From an uncultured Verrucomicrobia subdivision 3 bacterium (GTDB lineage: Bacteria; Verrucomicrobiota; Verrucomicrobiia; Limisphaerales; UBA11358), in contig CAINLR010000133.1 in assembly GCA_903850425.1 (NCBI GenBank), positions 1 to 64,000 on the forward strand: a DNA stretch of 64,000 bases, read 5' to 3'. Numbering within the stretch: the stretch's first letter is position 1; every line of letters begins with the position of its first letter. Both the position numbers and the translations under genes were made by a program. Below, in pieces: positions 25,998 to 35,033 of this stretch. The notes beneath the pieces were generated by a model. The model had not been told where the DNA came from. It searched no databases and saw only the letters and a program-made list of their open reading frames with translations.

Positions 25998-27776
25998 ATG
26001 TTGGCCAAAATAATTTCAATCCGGCGCGGCGCGCTTTTAGTGGGCGCGCTGGCGCTCGTCCTTGCCGGTTGCACGCCGGCCGGGCCGCGGGCCTTGTTGA
26101 AGGGGAAAAAGCTGCTCGACCACGGCGAGAGCGCGGCGGCGGCGGCGGAGTTCAAGACGGCGACGGCGTTGCTGGTGACGAACGCGGCGGCGTGGAATTA
26201 CTACGGCGTGGCGCTGCAACGCGCCGGCCAGCCGGCCGACGCGGCGGCGGCCTATCAGAGTGCCCTGAAGTATGACCGGGATCTCGTGGAGGCGCATTTC
26301 AATCTCGGCACGCTCTGGCTCGAGCAGAACCGGCCGGACGTGGCCAAGACGGAATTTTCCGCCTACACTTTGCGCCGCAATAACGATCCGTCCGGCTGGC
26401 TCAGGCTCGGTTCCGCGCAGTTGAAACTTGGCGAAACGGGGCCGGCGGAAAAATGTTTCAGCACGGTGCTCGCGTTGAAACCGGCGGACGCCGAGGCTTA
26501 CAACGGCCTGGGCCTGGCGCGCATTCAGCGGGGCAAGCCGCGCGACGCCGCGCAATTTTTCGCCGCCGCCGCCCAGGCGCGGCCGGATTTTGCGCCCGCG
26601 ATCCTCAATCTGGCCACCACCGCGCAGCAGTATCTGCACGACAACAAGTCGGCGTTGGAAAATTACCGAGCCTATCTCGCGCTGTCGCCGCGGCCGGGGA
26701 ATTGGGAGGAAGTGAACGCGCTCGCCAGCAGCTTGGAACAATCGCTGACGCCCGTCGTGGTCGCCGCCGCCCAACCCGTCGCTCCGCCCATCGCCGTGCC
26801 CGTGGCGAAACCAACTCCGCCCGCGCCGGTGGTGGAACCGAAGCCGCAGCCGAAACCGGCCCCCGTCACCACGGTCGTCACCGCACATCCACCGCAGGTC
26901 GCCAAACCGGTCGTGACGAAAACGGCTAACGCCACGCCCCCACCCACGCCGCCGGCGACCACGGTGACGACTCAAGTGGTCAAGGTCCAGGCACCCGCGC
27001 CGATTGTCACCGCGCCTGCGCCCAAGCCGGCACCGGAAGTGGTGGCGGCGGAACCCGTCACGCCGGAATCCATTCAGTTGCCCATGCCGGAAGAACCCAA
27101 AAAGCGCGGCTTCTGGAAAAAGCTGTTTGGCCCGGCCAAAACGGAAACCGCGACCGAGCCAAAAAGCAGCGAGCCGGCCGTGACGCCCTTGCCCGTCGGC
27201 GGCGAACCGGAAGTCAAAGCCCCGGCGCGGCCGATCTACGCGGAGCCGGCCCCGGTGGTGTTTACGCGCTACGAATATCTTTCACCCCGCGCGCCGGCGG
27301 CGGGCGACCGGCGGGCGGCGCGCGGCGCGTTCACGCAGGCAAACGTGGCAGAGCAGGCCGAAAAATGGACGGAAGCCTTGCGCTGGTATCAGTCGGCGGC
27401 GGAGTTGGATCCGTCATGGTTCGAGGCGCAATACAACACCGGCGTGCTCGCGCACAAGCTGCGGAATTATCCGCTCGCGCTGCCGAGCTACGAAAACGCG
27501 CTGGCGATCCAGCCGGGTTCGACGGATGCGCGCTATAATTTCGCCCAAGCCTTGAAGGCCGCAGGCCACGCGCCGGACGCGGCGGACGAGCTGAAAAAAA
27601 TTCTCGCCGCGAAACCCGGCGAAGTGCGGGCGCACCTGGCGCTGGCCAATCTTTGCGCGCAGGCCTTGCACGACACGCCACAGGCGCGAACGCATTATCT
27701 GAAAGTGCTGGAGCTGGAGCCGACCAATTCGGAGGCTCCGGGCATCCGCTTCTGGCTCTCGGCCAATCCGAAGTGA
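25998..27776 (+). CDS. TPR lipoprotein with proline-rich linker
   Basis: The preferred ATG at 25998 gives 592 residues. A start 18 bp earlier is possible. VGALALVLAGC is a lipobox, so the mature protein is lipid-anchored. Residues about 20-230 contain tetratricopeptide repeats (for example WNYYGVALQRAGQPADAAAAY and VEAHFNLGTLW). Residues about 250-400 are a low-complexity linker rich in P, V, A and K, which would span the periplasm. Residues 430-590 hold a second TPR block (WFEAQYNTGVLAHKL, ARYNFAQALKAAGH). It may act as an envelope scaffold. No enzyme domain is seen. Confidence 0.85.
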   Translation: MLAKIISIRRGALLVGALALVLAGCTPAGPRALLKGKKLLDHGESAAAAAEFKTATALLVTNAAAWNYYGVALQRAGQPADAAAAYQSALKYDRDLVEAHFNLGTLWLEQNRPDVAKTEFSAYTLRRNNDPSGWLRLGSAQLKLGETGPAEKCFSTVLALKPADAEAYNGLGLARIQRGKPRDAAQFFAAAAQARPDFAPAILNLATTAQQYLHDNKSALENYRAYLALSPRPGNWEEVNALASSLEQSLTPVVVAAAQPVAPPIAVPVAKPTPPAPVVEPKPQPKPAPVTTVVTAHPPQVAKPVVTKTANATPPPTPPATTVTTQVVKVQAPAPIVTAPAPKPAPEVVAAEPVTPESIQLPMPEEPKKRGFWKKLFGPAKTETATEPKSSEPAVTPLPVGGEPEVKAPARPIYAEPAPVVFTRYEYLSPRAPAAGDRRAARGAFTQANVAEQAEKWTEALRWYQSAAELDPSWFEAQYNTGVLAHKLRNYPLALPSYENALAIQPGSTDARYNFAQALKAAGHAPDAADELKKILAAKPGEVRAHLALANLCAQALHDTPQARTHYLKVLELEPTNSEAPGIRFWLSANPK

Positions 27777-27930
27777 GCGGGGACGGCGGGGGCACGGTGA
27801 CCGCCGTGGCCCGCGCAGGGCTTTTGGTTGGTCAACTGCACGGCCCGGTATTCACCGCAAACCGCTTCGCGCTGGCGTTGGTGGCACGGATTTCGCTGGT
27901 ATTCGGACGGTGACAATTTATTTTTGACTC

Positions 27931-28623
27931 ATGTTTGCCGCCGCCATCACTCGGACGACCCCGTGGTATCAGCACCTCGCGTTCAACTCGTTTGACCTCG
28001 CGCTGGTGGGGTTGCTGGCGTTCGGCTTCTGGCGCGGGCGCAAGCGCGGCATGAGCCGGGAATGCCTGCCGCTGCTGTTCTGGCTGGGCGTGGTCCTCGC
28101 GGGCGGCTTTGGCTACGCGATCGTCGGCGATCAATTTCTCAATGGCAGCGCGATCAAGACCGTGTATGGCAAACATTTTACGAATCGCACGGCGGTGTTT
28201 GTCTGGAGCTACCTGCTGATCGCGCTGGTGGTTTACATCGTCTTTGCGGCGTTGAGCCGCGCGTTCAAGGCCAAGCTGGAGGGCAGCAATGCCTTTGGCG
28301 GCAGTGAATATTATCTGGGCATTATTGCGGGAATCCTGCGCTATGCCTGCATTTTGCTGGCGGTGCTGGCGCTACTGAATGCGCCGTTCTATTCCGCGCA
28401 GGAACTCGCCGCGAACAAGCTTTATAAATTAAACACCTATGCGGCGGGCGGCGTCAAAGGCATGGAAAACGACACCGGCGAATTCATTCCCGACCTACCG
28501 GAGATCCAGACCGGCGTTTTCAAAAATTCGCTACTCGGCCCGTTCATCAAGAACAACTTGGGATTTTTGTTGATTGATACCACGGCGCCCGGCAAAAAGC
28601 CCCACGCCACGGGCAGTTACTAA
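27931..28623 (+). CDS. CvpA-family membrane protein
   Basis: The protein has 230 residues with four hydrophobic segments. The first, SFDLALVGLLAFGFWRGRKRG, has the typical CvpA D-x-x-x-x-G-x-x-x-x-G-x-x-R-G-R-K-R-G pattern, followed by segments near residues 48-62, 88-108 and 128-150. CvpA proteins are inner-membrane proteins linked to colicin V export and cell-envelope upkeep. The soluble C-terminal tail (residues 150-230) is longer than in the minimal family. The gene lies 15 bp before the primase gene in the same direction. Confidence 0.8.
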   Translation: MFAAAITRTTPWYQHLAFNSFDLALVGLLAFGFWRGRKRGMSRECLPLLFWLGVVLAGGFGYAIVGDQFLNGSAIKTVYGKHFTNRTAVFVWSYLLIALVVYIVFAALSRAFKAKLEGSNAFGGSEYYLGIIAGILRYACILLAVLALLNAPFYSAQELAANKLYKLNTYAAGGVKGMENDTGEFIPDLPEIQTGVFKNSLLGPFIKNNLGFLLIDTTAPGKKPHATGSY

Positions 28624-28638
28624 CCACGGGTTTGCCTC

Positions 28639-30444
28639 ATGGCCGGCTTCCTCTCCCCCGCCACGCGCGAACAAATCCGCGCCGCCAGCGACATCGTGGA
28701 CATCATCGGCTCGTATCTGCCGCTGAAACGTAATGGCGCGAATTTCACGGCGCTCTGTCCGTTTCACAAGGAGAAGTCCCCGAGCTTCAACGTCACGCCG
28801 CGCACGCAAACTTTCCATTGCTTCGGCTGTCACAAGGGCGGCGATGTCTTTGCGTTCGTTCAAGATTACGAAGCTATTGGCTTCATGGACGCGGTGCGCC
28901 GGCTGGCTGAGCGCGCCAAAATCCCGCTCGAATTTGACCAGCAGCCGGGCGCGCCAGAGTCGCGGCATCTCAAAGATCAACTGCTGCAAATCCACGATCA
29001 AATCGCGACGCGCTGGCAAAACTGTCTCGCCAACGAAGCCGCCGGCCAGCGCGCGCGCGACTATCTGGCCAAGCGCGGCGTCGCGGCCGACGCGATCAAA
29101 TTATTCCGCATCGGGGCCGCGCCCGAACTGTGGGACGACACCGTCAACTGGGCGAAGAGCAAAAATTTCGATTTGGAGGTCGTCGGGAAAGCCGGGCTCA
29201 TCATTCGCAAAGAAGAGACGGGAAATTACTACGACCGCTTTCGCGGCCGCCTGATGTTTCCGATCTGCGACGAGCAGGGCCGCGTGGTCGCCTTCAGCGG
29301 ACGGGTCCTGCCCGGCGACGAAAGCCCGGCAAAATATGTCAACTCGCCCGAGACGGCGATCTTTACCAAGAGCAAAATTTTCTACGGCCTCGACAAATCC
29401 AAGCGCGCGATTCTTGATGCGGGTTCCGCCATCATCTGCGAAGGACAGTTGGATTTGATTGCGTGCTTCATGAGCGGCGTGCAGAACATCGTCGCGCCGC
29501 AGGGCACGGCTTTCACCGACCAGCACGCGCGCATCATCAAGCGCTACGCCAACGAAGTCGTGCTGTGCTTCGACTCAGATAACGCCGGGCAGAACGCCAT
29601 CGTGCGATCGCTCGACCATCTGCTCGCGGCGGAACTCGCCGTGCGCGTCGTCGTCGTGCCGCCGCCGCACGATCCGGACAGCTTCATCAAAGAGTTTGGC
29701 GCGGATAAATTCCGCGAACTGATTGCGAACGCGGCGGGGTTTTTTGACTACCTGTTGAATCGCCTGTGCGCGACCAACGATGCCGCCACGGACAAAGGTC
29801 GGCTCGCCATTTTGCGCAGCATGGCCGAGGCGCTGCACAAGACCGGCAACCGCGTGCTGCTCGACACGCACGCGCAGAAAACCGCGCTGCGACTGGGCGT
29901 GCCGCCGGAGGCCGTCCGCGCGGAATTTAGAAAGGCGACGCCGGAAAAATACGTTGCCGCTGAAAATGAACTTGAACCGGAGGTTCCCGCCGACCTCGAA
30001 ACGCCGCCGCCGTCGCCGCTGGAATTTTATCTGCTCAAATTAATTTTTCTGCACGACGAACTGGTCGCCTGGGCCGCCGCGCATCTCGACGTGAACTGGA
30101 TTGCGCATCTCGCCACGCGGCAGACGATTGAGCAGCGGTTCGTGGCCCACGAGCATGAGACCTGGCAGAATCTCGGCGCGTTTCTGGACGGCTGCGAGTC
30201 GCCAGAACTGCGCAGCCTGATCACGGAAGCCGTCGCCGAGGAACGCAAAATTCCAAATCCCGAAACGCAACTCGCCGACCTGGTGCTGAAACTACGCAAC
30301 CAATTTCTTGACCGGCAGATTGCATCTTCAATCATGCTCGCCAGCCAACCGCAGATCAGCGACGCGGGGAAAAACGAACTGCTGCACGCGCAGCAGGAAT
30401 TCCGACGGTTGCGGCGCGAACCGTTGTCGCCATTGGAAAAGTAG
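28639..30444 (+). CDS. dnaG: DNA primase
   Basis: The 601-residue protein has the CHC2 zinc ribbon with C40, H43, C61 and C64 (ALCPFHKEKSPSF then FHCFGCHKGGD). The primase core follows, with RLMFPICDEQGRVVAFSGR, and the TOPRIM motifs IICEGQLDLIA and VVLCFDSDNAGQNA. It synthesises RNA primers for replication with the replicative helicase, which would bind the C-terminal helical domain (residues about 470-600). The length matches the family. It follows CvpA, and the next gene is on the opposite strand. Confidence 0.97.
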   Translation: MAGFLSPATREQIRAASDIVDIIGSYLPLKRNGANFTALCPFHKEKSPSFNVTPRTQTFHCFGCHKGGDVFAFVQDYEAIGFMDAVRRLAERAKIPLEFDQQPGAPESRHLKDQLLQIHDQIATRWQNCLANEAAGQRARDYLAKRGVAADAIKLFRIGAAPELWDDTVNWAKSKNFDLEVVGKAGLIIRKEETGNYYDRFRGRLMFPICDEQGRVVAFSGRVLPGDESPAKYVNSPETAIFTKSKIFYGLDKSKRAILDAGSAIICEGQLDLIACFMSGVQNIVAPQGTAFTDQHARIIKRYANEVVLCFDSDNAGQNAIVRSLDHLLAAELAVRVVVVPPPHDPDSFIKEFGADKFRELIANAAGFFDYLLNRLCATNDAATDKGRLAILRSMAEALHKTGNRVLLDTHAQKTALRLGVPPEAVRAEFRKATPEKYVAAENELEPEVPADLETPPPSPLEFYLLKLIFLHDELVAWAAAHLDVNWIAHLATRQTIEQRFVAHEHETWQNLGAFLDGCESPELRSLITEAVAEERKIPNPETQLADLVLKLRNQFLDRQIASSIMLASQPQISDAGKNELLHAQQEFRRLRREPLSPLEK

Positions 30445-30448
30445 TGGG

Positions 30449-30546
30449 ACCGGCAGCTTGCCGGGAGAGTTTCACGTCCGGTTTGAAAAAAAAATCAGCC
30501 GCACCGCCAAACCGCAACTGGACCGGCAAGATGCCGGTCTCCCTAC
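30449..30546. repeat. Dispersed palindromic repeat after dnaG
   Basis: GGGACCGGCAGCTTGCCGGG at the left and GGACCGGCAAGATGCCGGTC at the right are each near-palindromic and are partners of each other. They frame about 55 bp including an A-tract. This is a typical dispersed intergenic element and not a gene. Confidence 0.7.
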
Positions 30547-30552
30547 AACAAG

Positions 30553-30580
30553 AGGCGCAGTCCGGTTGTGGACTGCGCCT
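30553..30580. terminator. Convergent hairpin terminator
   Basis: AGGCGCAGTCC pairs perfectly with GGACTGCGCCT across a six-base loop. It lies between the convergent primase and cytochrome genes. T-runs are weak, so termination strength is uncertain. Confidence 0.6.
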
Positions 30581-30597
30581 TTGGTTGGAGTAAAAAA

Positions 30598-31008
30598 TTA
30601 TTTCGCGCCCTGATTGATCCACGCGAGCATGAGGCCGATTTCCTCCGGCGTCAGTGTTTTCGCGCCCGCGCGGTTGGGCATCGGCGGCATCCAGCCATCC
30701 TTGTCCTTAAGCTGATGGGCGACCGCTTTCACAATCAGACTGTTCGCGCCATCGCCGGCCGTGAGAATGGCGCCCTGCTTCGTGCCCTTGAGAATGCCTT
30801 CCAGCGTATCCATGCGCAGGCGGGCTTTGGGCTTGTCGCCGCTGTGACATCTCACGCAGTTGGCGTCAAAAATCGGCTTGAGGTCGGTGGCGTAAGTGAC
30901 GCCGGTTTTGGTGGCGGCCGGCGGCAGCTTGGCGTCCTGGGCAGACGCGGCGAGGGTAAAACTGAAGGCCGCCGCCAGCGCGGCAAACATGAATTTGGTC
31001 GGTTTCAT
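30598..31008 (-). CDS. Small secreted c-type cytochrome
   Basis: The start at 31008 gives 136 residues, with a signal peptide ending in AASAQDA. The heme site is C-V-R-C-H (ANCVRCHSGDKPKARLRMD) near residue 49. The sequence around it (TDLKPIFDANCVRCHSG) resembles the Planctomycete-type PSCyt1 cytochrome domain. A distal Met could be in WMPPMPNRAGAKTLT. The ending LTPEEIGLMLAWINQGAK is the usual last helix. It probably carries electrons in the periplasm. It is alone, without its usual partner PSD1/PSCyt2 proteins. Confidence 0.85.
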   Translation of the reverse strand: MKPTKFMFAALAAAFSFTLAASAQDAKLPPAATKTGVTYATDLKPIFDANCVRCHSGDKPKARLRMDTLEGILKGTKQGAILTAGDGANSLIVKAVAHQLKDKDGWMPPMPNRAGAKTLTPEEIGLMLAWINQGAK

Positions 31009-31212
31009 TATTATTCTATGGTCGGTATGAGGTTGGTTCGGTTTCGGTCGCAGGATAAGACGCCGGAAGATGGTCCAAGGTTCAATAATAATTTTCCGCC
31101 AGTTGTTGTCAGCAGCGAAACGCGAACGAGGCGGTCGCGGGTGAGATTTGGACGCAGGCGGCGGGGAAAGGCGCCGACGCACGCATCGCGGGTCGGTCGG
31201 TCCGGCGGCACC

Positions 31213-32640
31213 TCAGCTCTCGACGGATTCCGGCTCGTCTTCGGACTTCGGCGAGGTGCCGTTGTATTCGTGCAGTTTGTTGCGGAGCGTGCGGATGCTG
31301 ACGTTGAGAATTTTGGCGGCGTGCGTGCGGTTGCCGTGGCAACGCTCCAGCGCGGCGAGAATCTGCCGCTTCTCCATTTCGGCCAGCGTGGAAAATTCGC
31401 CGGCGGATTCGCCACTTGCGGCACTCGGGCCGGTGGTGGAGCCGGACGCGGAGGCTTTCGTGGCGGACGTTGAATTGACGGCCAGACCCAGATGTTCATT
31501 CTCCAACATGCCGCTGTCGCCACAGAGAATCACCGCCCGTTCGACGACGTTTTGCAGTTCGCGAATGTTGCCAGGCCAGTTGTGGTCCAGCAGCGTCTGC
31601 GCCGCGTTGTCGGTGAAACCTTTGATATGCACGCCGTGTTTGCGGGCGAAGCGGCGCATGAATTCGGCGGCCAGCACCGGAATATCCTCGGGGCGTTCGC
31701 GCAAGGCCGGCACGGGGATGGGCACGACGTTCAGGCGAAAATACAAATCCTGGCGGAATTCTTTTTTCTCGACGCTTTGCTGGAGGTCGCGATTGGTGGT
31801 GGCGATGACGCGGACATCCACCTTGATGGTGCGGTTGCCGCCGACGCGTTCGAGTTCGCGTTCCTGCAAAACGCGCAGGAGCTTGGCCTGCACGGCCGGG
31901 GAAATTTCGCTGATCTCATCGAGCAGAATGGTGCCGCCGTGCGCGAGTTCAAACCGGCCTTCGCGCTTGGTCAGCGCGCCGGTGAAGGAACCTTTTTCGT
32001 GGCCGAAGAATTCGCTTTCGATGAGATTTTCCGGCACGGCGGCGCAATTCACTTTGATGAATGGAGCGCCGGAGCGGGGGCTTTCGCGATAGAGCGCGCG
32101 GGCGACGAGTTCCTTGCCGGTGCCGCTCTCGCCCTGGATCAAAACCGTGGCTTGCGTGCGGGCGACTTTGCGGATGAGCGAGCGGAGATTTTCCATCGCC
32201 TGGCTGCGCCCGAGCAATTCGTGTTCGCCGTCGTCGGTGTCCTGGCTGAGGAAATGGTTGACCTTGAGCAGTTGATTAAATTCCTGCGCCTTGCGCAGCG
32301 TGACCTCGATCTGCTCGCTGGAAAACGGCTTGATGAGATAATCAAACGCGCCGTTTTTCATGCAGTCCACGGCCGACTCGACGGAGCCAAACCCGGTCAT
32401 CACCACGGCGAGGGGCCGTTGCGGCCGGGTCTGGAGCTGTTTCAGCAATTCGATGCTTTCGCCGTCCGGCAACCGCATGTCCATGAAGATGAGATCGAAA
32501 TTATCCTTGCTCAGATATTCCCGCGCGGAAGCCAGCGTGGGCGCGGAAGCCACATCATACCGCTGCCGCCGGAGAAAATTCTCCAGGTTCGTGCGGATGA
32601 TGGCGTCGTCTTCGAGGACGATGACTTTTTCAATGGACAT
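31213..32640 (-). CDS. NtrC-family sigma-54 response regulator
   Basis: This 475-residue activator has a receiver domain (residues 1-120; acidic pair D11/D12, phosphorylation site D54, Lys in LIKPF). The AAA+ domain (about 145-380) has Walker A GESGTGKE, GTILLDEISE as Walker B, and FGHEKGSFTGALTKREG. The sigma-54 contact loop thus reads GSFTGA instead of the common GAFTGA. A Fis-type helix-turn-helix ends the protein (GNRTHAAKILNVSIRTLRNKL). It should switch on sigma-54 promoters when phosphorylated. It is cotranscribed with the three genes upstream. The kinase gene is not in view. Confidence 0.95.
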   Translation of the reverse strand: MSIEKVIVLEDDAIIRTNLENFLRRQRYDVASAPTLASAREYLSKDNFDLIFMDMRLPDGESIELLKQLQTRPQRPLAVVMTGFGSVESAVDCMKNGAFDYLIKPFSSEQIEVTLRKAQEFNQLLKVNHFLSQDTDDGEHELLGRSQAMENLRSLIRKVARTQATVLIQGESGTGKELVARALYRESPRSGAPFIKVNCAAVPENLIESEFFGHEKGSFTGALTKREGRFELAHGGTILLDEISEISPAVQAKLLRVLQERELERVGGNRTIKVDVRVIATTNRDLQQSVEKKEFRQDLYFRLNVVPIPVPALRERPEDIPVLAAEFMRRFARKHGVHIKGFTDNAAQTLLDHNWPGNIRELQNVVERAVILCGDSGMLENEHLGLAVNSTSATKASASGSTTGPSAASGESAGEFSTLAEMEKRQILAALERCHGNRTHAAKILNVSIRTLRNKLHEYNGTSPKSEDEPESVES

Positions 32641-32643
32641 AGT

Positions 32644-33081
32644 TCAGCCCGCAGTATGCCGTTGATACAAATTGGCGACAAAATGGGGCCGCGACCCGGC
32701 CACCGACGGCAAGTGGGAGGCGGGGAGCAGGCCGCGTCGCAACATCTCCTGCTGATTCTCGCGGTCGAGCAGAAAAATCCGGGGCAACAAATTTTGTATG
32801 TCCCGGAGCAACAATCCGGCTTCCCCGCAGCGCGCACGTTCTTCCGGCGGTGCCTGCGACCAAACCTGGCGGCAACTGCGAAGCTTGATTAGCACCGATT
32901 CCAATTTTGGAAGCAAGTGCTTTCTTTGCCCGTCAAACGCCCCGGCGGACCAGGGTGCGGGACTGCGCAAAGCTTGGTTTTCCTCGGTGACCAGCGCGAG
33001 AAAGCGGCGGCAGAGGTCGTGATGCTCGCGCAAGTCGGCGATGAAGTCGGCGATGAAATTTTGCGGCACGTCCGGGTTCAT
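32644..33081 (-). CDS. Hypothetical helical protein, FlgN-like
   Basis: The product has 145 residues from the ATG at 33081, without signal or membrane segments. It is helical, with heptad-like LLPKLESVLIKLRS and LLLRDIQNLLPRIFLLDRENQQEML. The final L-x-D-R-E-N-Q-x-x-x-x-x block recalls FlgN-type flagellar export chaperones, but no flagellar gene is seen in the window. It overlaps the TPR gene by 4 bp and lies 3 bp before the NtrC-type regulator, so the three are cotranscribed. FlgN-like is a weak guess. Confidence 0.6.
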   Translation of the reverse strand: MNPDVPQNFIADFIADLREHHDLCRRFLALVTEENQALRSPAPWSAGAFDGQRKHLLPKLESVLIKLRSCRQVWSQAPPEERARCGEAGLLLRDIQNLLPRIFLLDRENQQEMLRRGLLPASHLPSVAGSRPHFVANLYQRHTAG

Positions 33082-34343
33082 TTTTGCGAGAGGGAGAGGT
33101 TGGTGTTGGAATTGAAAATGGTTTTGCCGGCGGGCTGGGTAAAATTTTCCGCCCGGTTCTGCCATTCCAGGAAATTCAGCCGCCAGCGCGCCATGGCGAC
33201 GACCGACTGGAGGCCCGGCGACACATTGGTGCCAAGCTGGGGCGCGGCGTTGGTGATGGCGCGGTAAGCCGCGACGGCCGCCTGCGGCTGGAGCAATTTT
33301 TCGTAAGTCATGCCCACCTGATACCGCACCGGCAACTGCCACGGCAAGGTTTCGTCCAGTTTGACGATCGTCTGATACACTTCCAGCGCCTTCACAAAAT
33401 CGCCTTCCTGGTAAAGTTCATTGGCGATCTCATTGCCCACGCGCTGCTGCCAATAGGTCCAGACTTCGGGATGTTCCAGGGTCTGGGCGTGTTCTTCCTT
33501 GAGAAACACGAGCACCTGTTGCAAGGCTTCGGCGTTGCGCCCAAGCCCCTTGTAGGATTGGGCGAGGTCATAACGCACTTCTGGCGCTTCCGCTGACGCC
33601 GCGTGGCGCGTTAGAAAATCCTGCGCCTGCGTGGCGGCTTCATCAAATTGCTTCACGCCCACCAGCGACCGGATCAGCCGGAACTGGATTTGCGCCGCGT
33701 CCAGCGCGGGATCGTTTTGCTTGAGCAAGCGCGCATAGTAATCCGCCGCATCCTTGTATTTGCCCATGAGATAATGCGTCTCGGCAATCTCCACCTTCGC
33801 CTGCAACACCAGTCGTTTGTAAACGGGAAGCTGGTCATTCTTCAAGGTGAGCCCGGCGGACATCACCGCGTAAAACTTCGTCAGCGCCAGATCGTTCAGG
33901 CCCATCTCCCGGAAAATCTGGCCTTGATGCAAATAGATATCCGGGATGCGCGCGTCGTTGGGCCAGCGCTGGACATACTGCGTGAAAATGGATTGTGCCC
34001 GGGTCTGTTGGTTCTGCACCTGCACCATCAGCGCGAGTTCATACAGCGCCGTCCGCTGAAACTCCTCCGGCACATCATCCGCCAGCAGCTTGACAAAATT
34101 CGCCTCGGCCGGGATAAAATCCCGCGTGGTGGCACCAAACCGGGCGGTGGACAAAAGATAATTAAACCGGTCAATCCGGCTGGCCACAGCTTCATTGGTC
34201 GCCGTCTCCACCACCGGCTCGGCCATCGGCTCGGTCACCGGCACAACCTCGGGCGATTCAGACGGCTCCGCCGGCACGCGGGTGACGCCAGCCAAGGACG
34301 TCGCCAGCACAACGGCGCACCATAGTTTCTTCAATCGGCTCAT
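33078..34343 (-). CDS. Exported TPR protein
   Basis: The 421-residue protein starts with a signal peptide (VVLATSLAGVTRVPAEP). The rest is a chain of tetratricopeptide-like repeats, for example LYELALMVQVQNQQTRAQSIF, VRYDLAQSYKGLGRNAEALQQ and ANELYQEGDFVKALEVYQTIV. It would be a periplasmic protein-protein scaffold. It overlaps both neighbours by 4 bp (upstream hypothetical, downstream FlgN-like), so it belongs to the regulator cluster. Nothing shows its partner. Confidence 0.8.
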   Translation of the reverse strand: MSRLKKLWCAVVLATSLAGVTRVPAEPSESPEVVPVTEPMAEPVVETATNEAVASRIDRFNYLLSTARFGATTRDFIPAEANFVKLLADDVPEEFQRTALYELALMVQVQNQQTRAQSIFTQYVQRWPNDARIPDIYLHQGQIFREMGLNDLALTKFYAVMSAGLTLKNDQLPVYKRLVLQAKVEIAETHYLMGKYKDAADYYARLLKQNDPALDAAQIQFRLIRSLVGVKQFDEAATQAQDFLTRHAASAEAPEVRYDLAQSYKGLGRNAEALQQVLVFLKEEHAQTLEHPEVWTYWQQRVGNEIANELYQEGDFVKALEVYQTIVKLDETLPWQLPVRYQVGMTYEKLLQPQAAVAAYRAITNAAPQLGTNVSPGLQSVVAMARWRLNFLEWQNRAENFTQPAGKTIFNSNTNLSLSQK

Positions 34344-34855
34344 TTGACGATGTAATCTGCGCGACTAGCGGGCCGGGCCCGCGTCTGGGGCGGGGCGAAA
34401 ATGACCGGCACAGGCACAACCACTGCGGCAGCAACGTTCGTGCCGCGCACGACCGGATGGAAATAAGCCGCGAGCATCTGGGGCGTGACATTCAACAAAT
34501 CCGGAGCGGCCAGCCCGAAAATCGAAGTCCCAAACGGATCCGCTGACCCCGTGTCCATACCTGCTCCAATCGGCAGCAATTCCGCCGTCGAGTTGGTCTG
34601 GCCAGCCGACGACACGCTGTTGGTTGCCAGCCATTTTTCCGCCTCGAGCGCCGCCAGCGTGTTCGTGAGGGTGGTATCGGCGGATAAATTGAGTTGCGCC
34701 CCTTCTGTCGGCGGGCTGGTGGTTGCCAGAAACCGCAAGGGTGGCGGGCCAACCTGCGGCAAGTAGCCCAAGCCGGCGTGCGCCGCGGCCCCCAGGGTCA
34801 CGGCCATAACCAACGCTTTCCACAAGGCCTTTTCGGCCAAGCCACGATTATTCAT
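34340..34855 (-). CDS. Hypothetical exported protein
   Basis: This 171-residue protein has a hydrophobic N-terminal segment (ALVMAVTLGAAAHAGLGYL) that may be a signal peptide or anchor. The rest is rich in T, S, A and P, with a proline-rich end (VVPVPVIFAPPQTRARP). No domain is recognised. It is the first gene of the minus-strand cluster that ends in the NtrC-type regulator, and overlaps the TPR gene start by 4 bp. The 178 bp between it and the divergent HDOD gene must hold both promoters, though I see no strong match. Confidence 0.6.
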   Translation of the reverse strand: MNNRGLAEKALWKALVMAVTLGAAAHAGLGYLPQVGPPPLRFLATTSPPTEGAQLNLSADTTLTNTLAALEAEKWLATNSVSSAGQTNSTAELLPIGAGMDTGSADPFGTSIFGLAAPDLLNVTPQMLAAYFHPVVRGTNVAAAVVVPVPVIFAPPQTRARPASRADYIVK

Positions 34856-35033
34856 GATGAGTGATGAGGCTGAGTCATCAGTTCTCTCATCGGAAAAATT
34901 TGCCGGGGCTTAAGAACTATTTCTTGGTTTTGCGCCCCGCCCCGCCAGGAATTCTCACCGGATTTCGCCAAATCCACTCAAGTCGCAGTGCATTCCGCCG
35001 ATACATGCGCACCGGATAATTTGTATTTTCATC

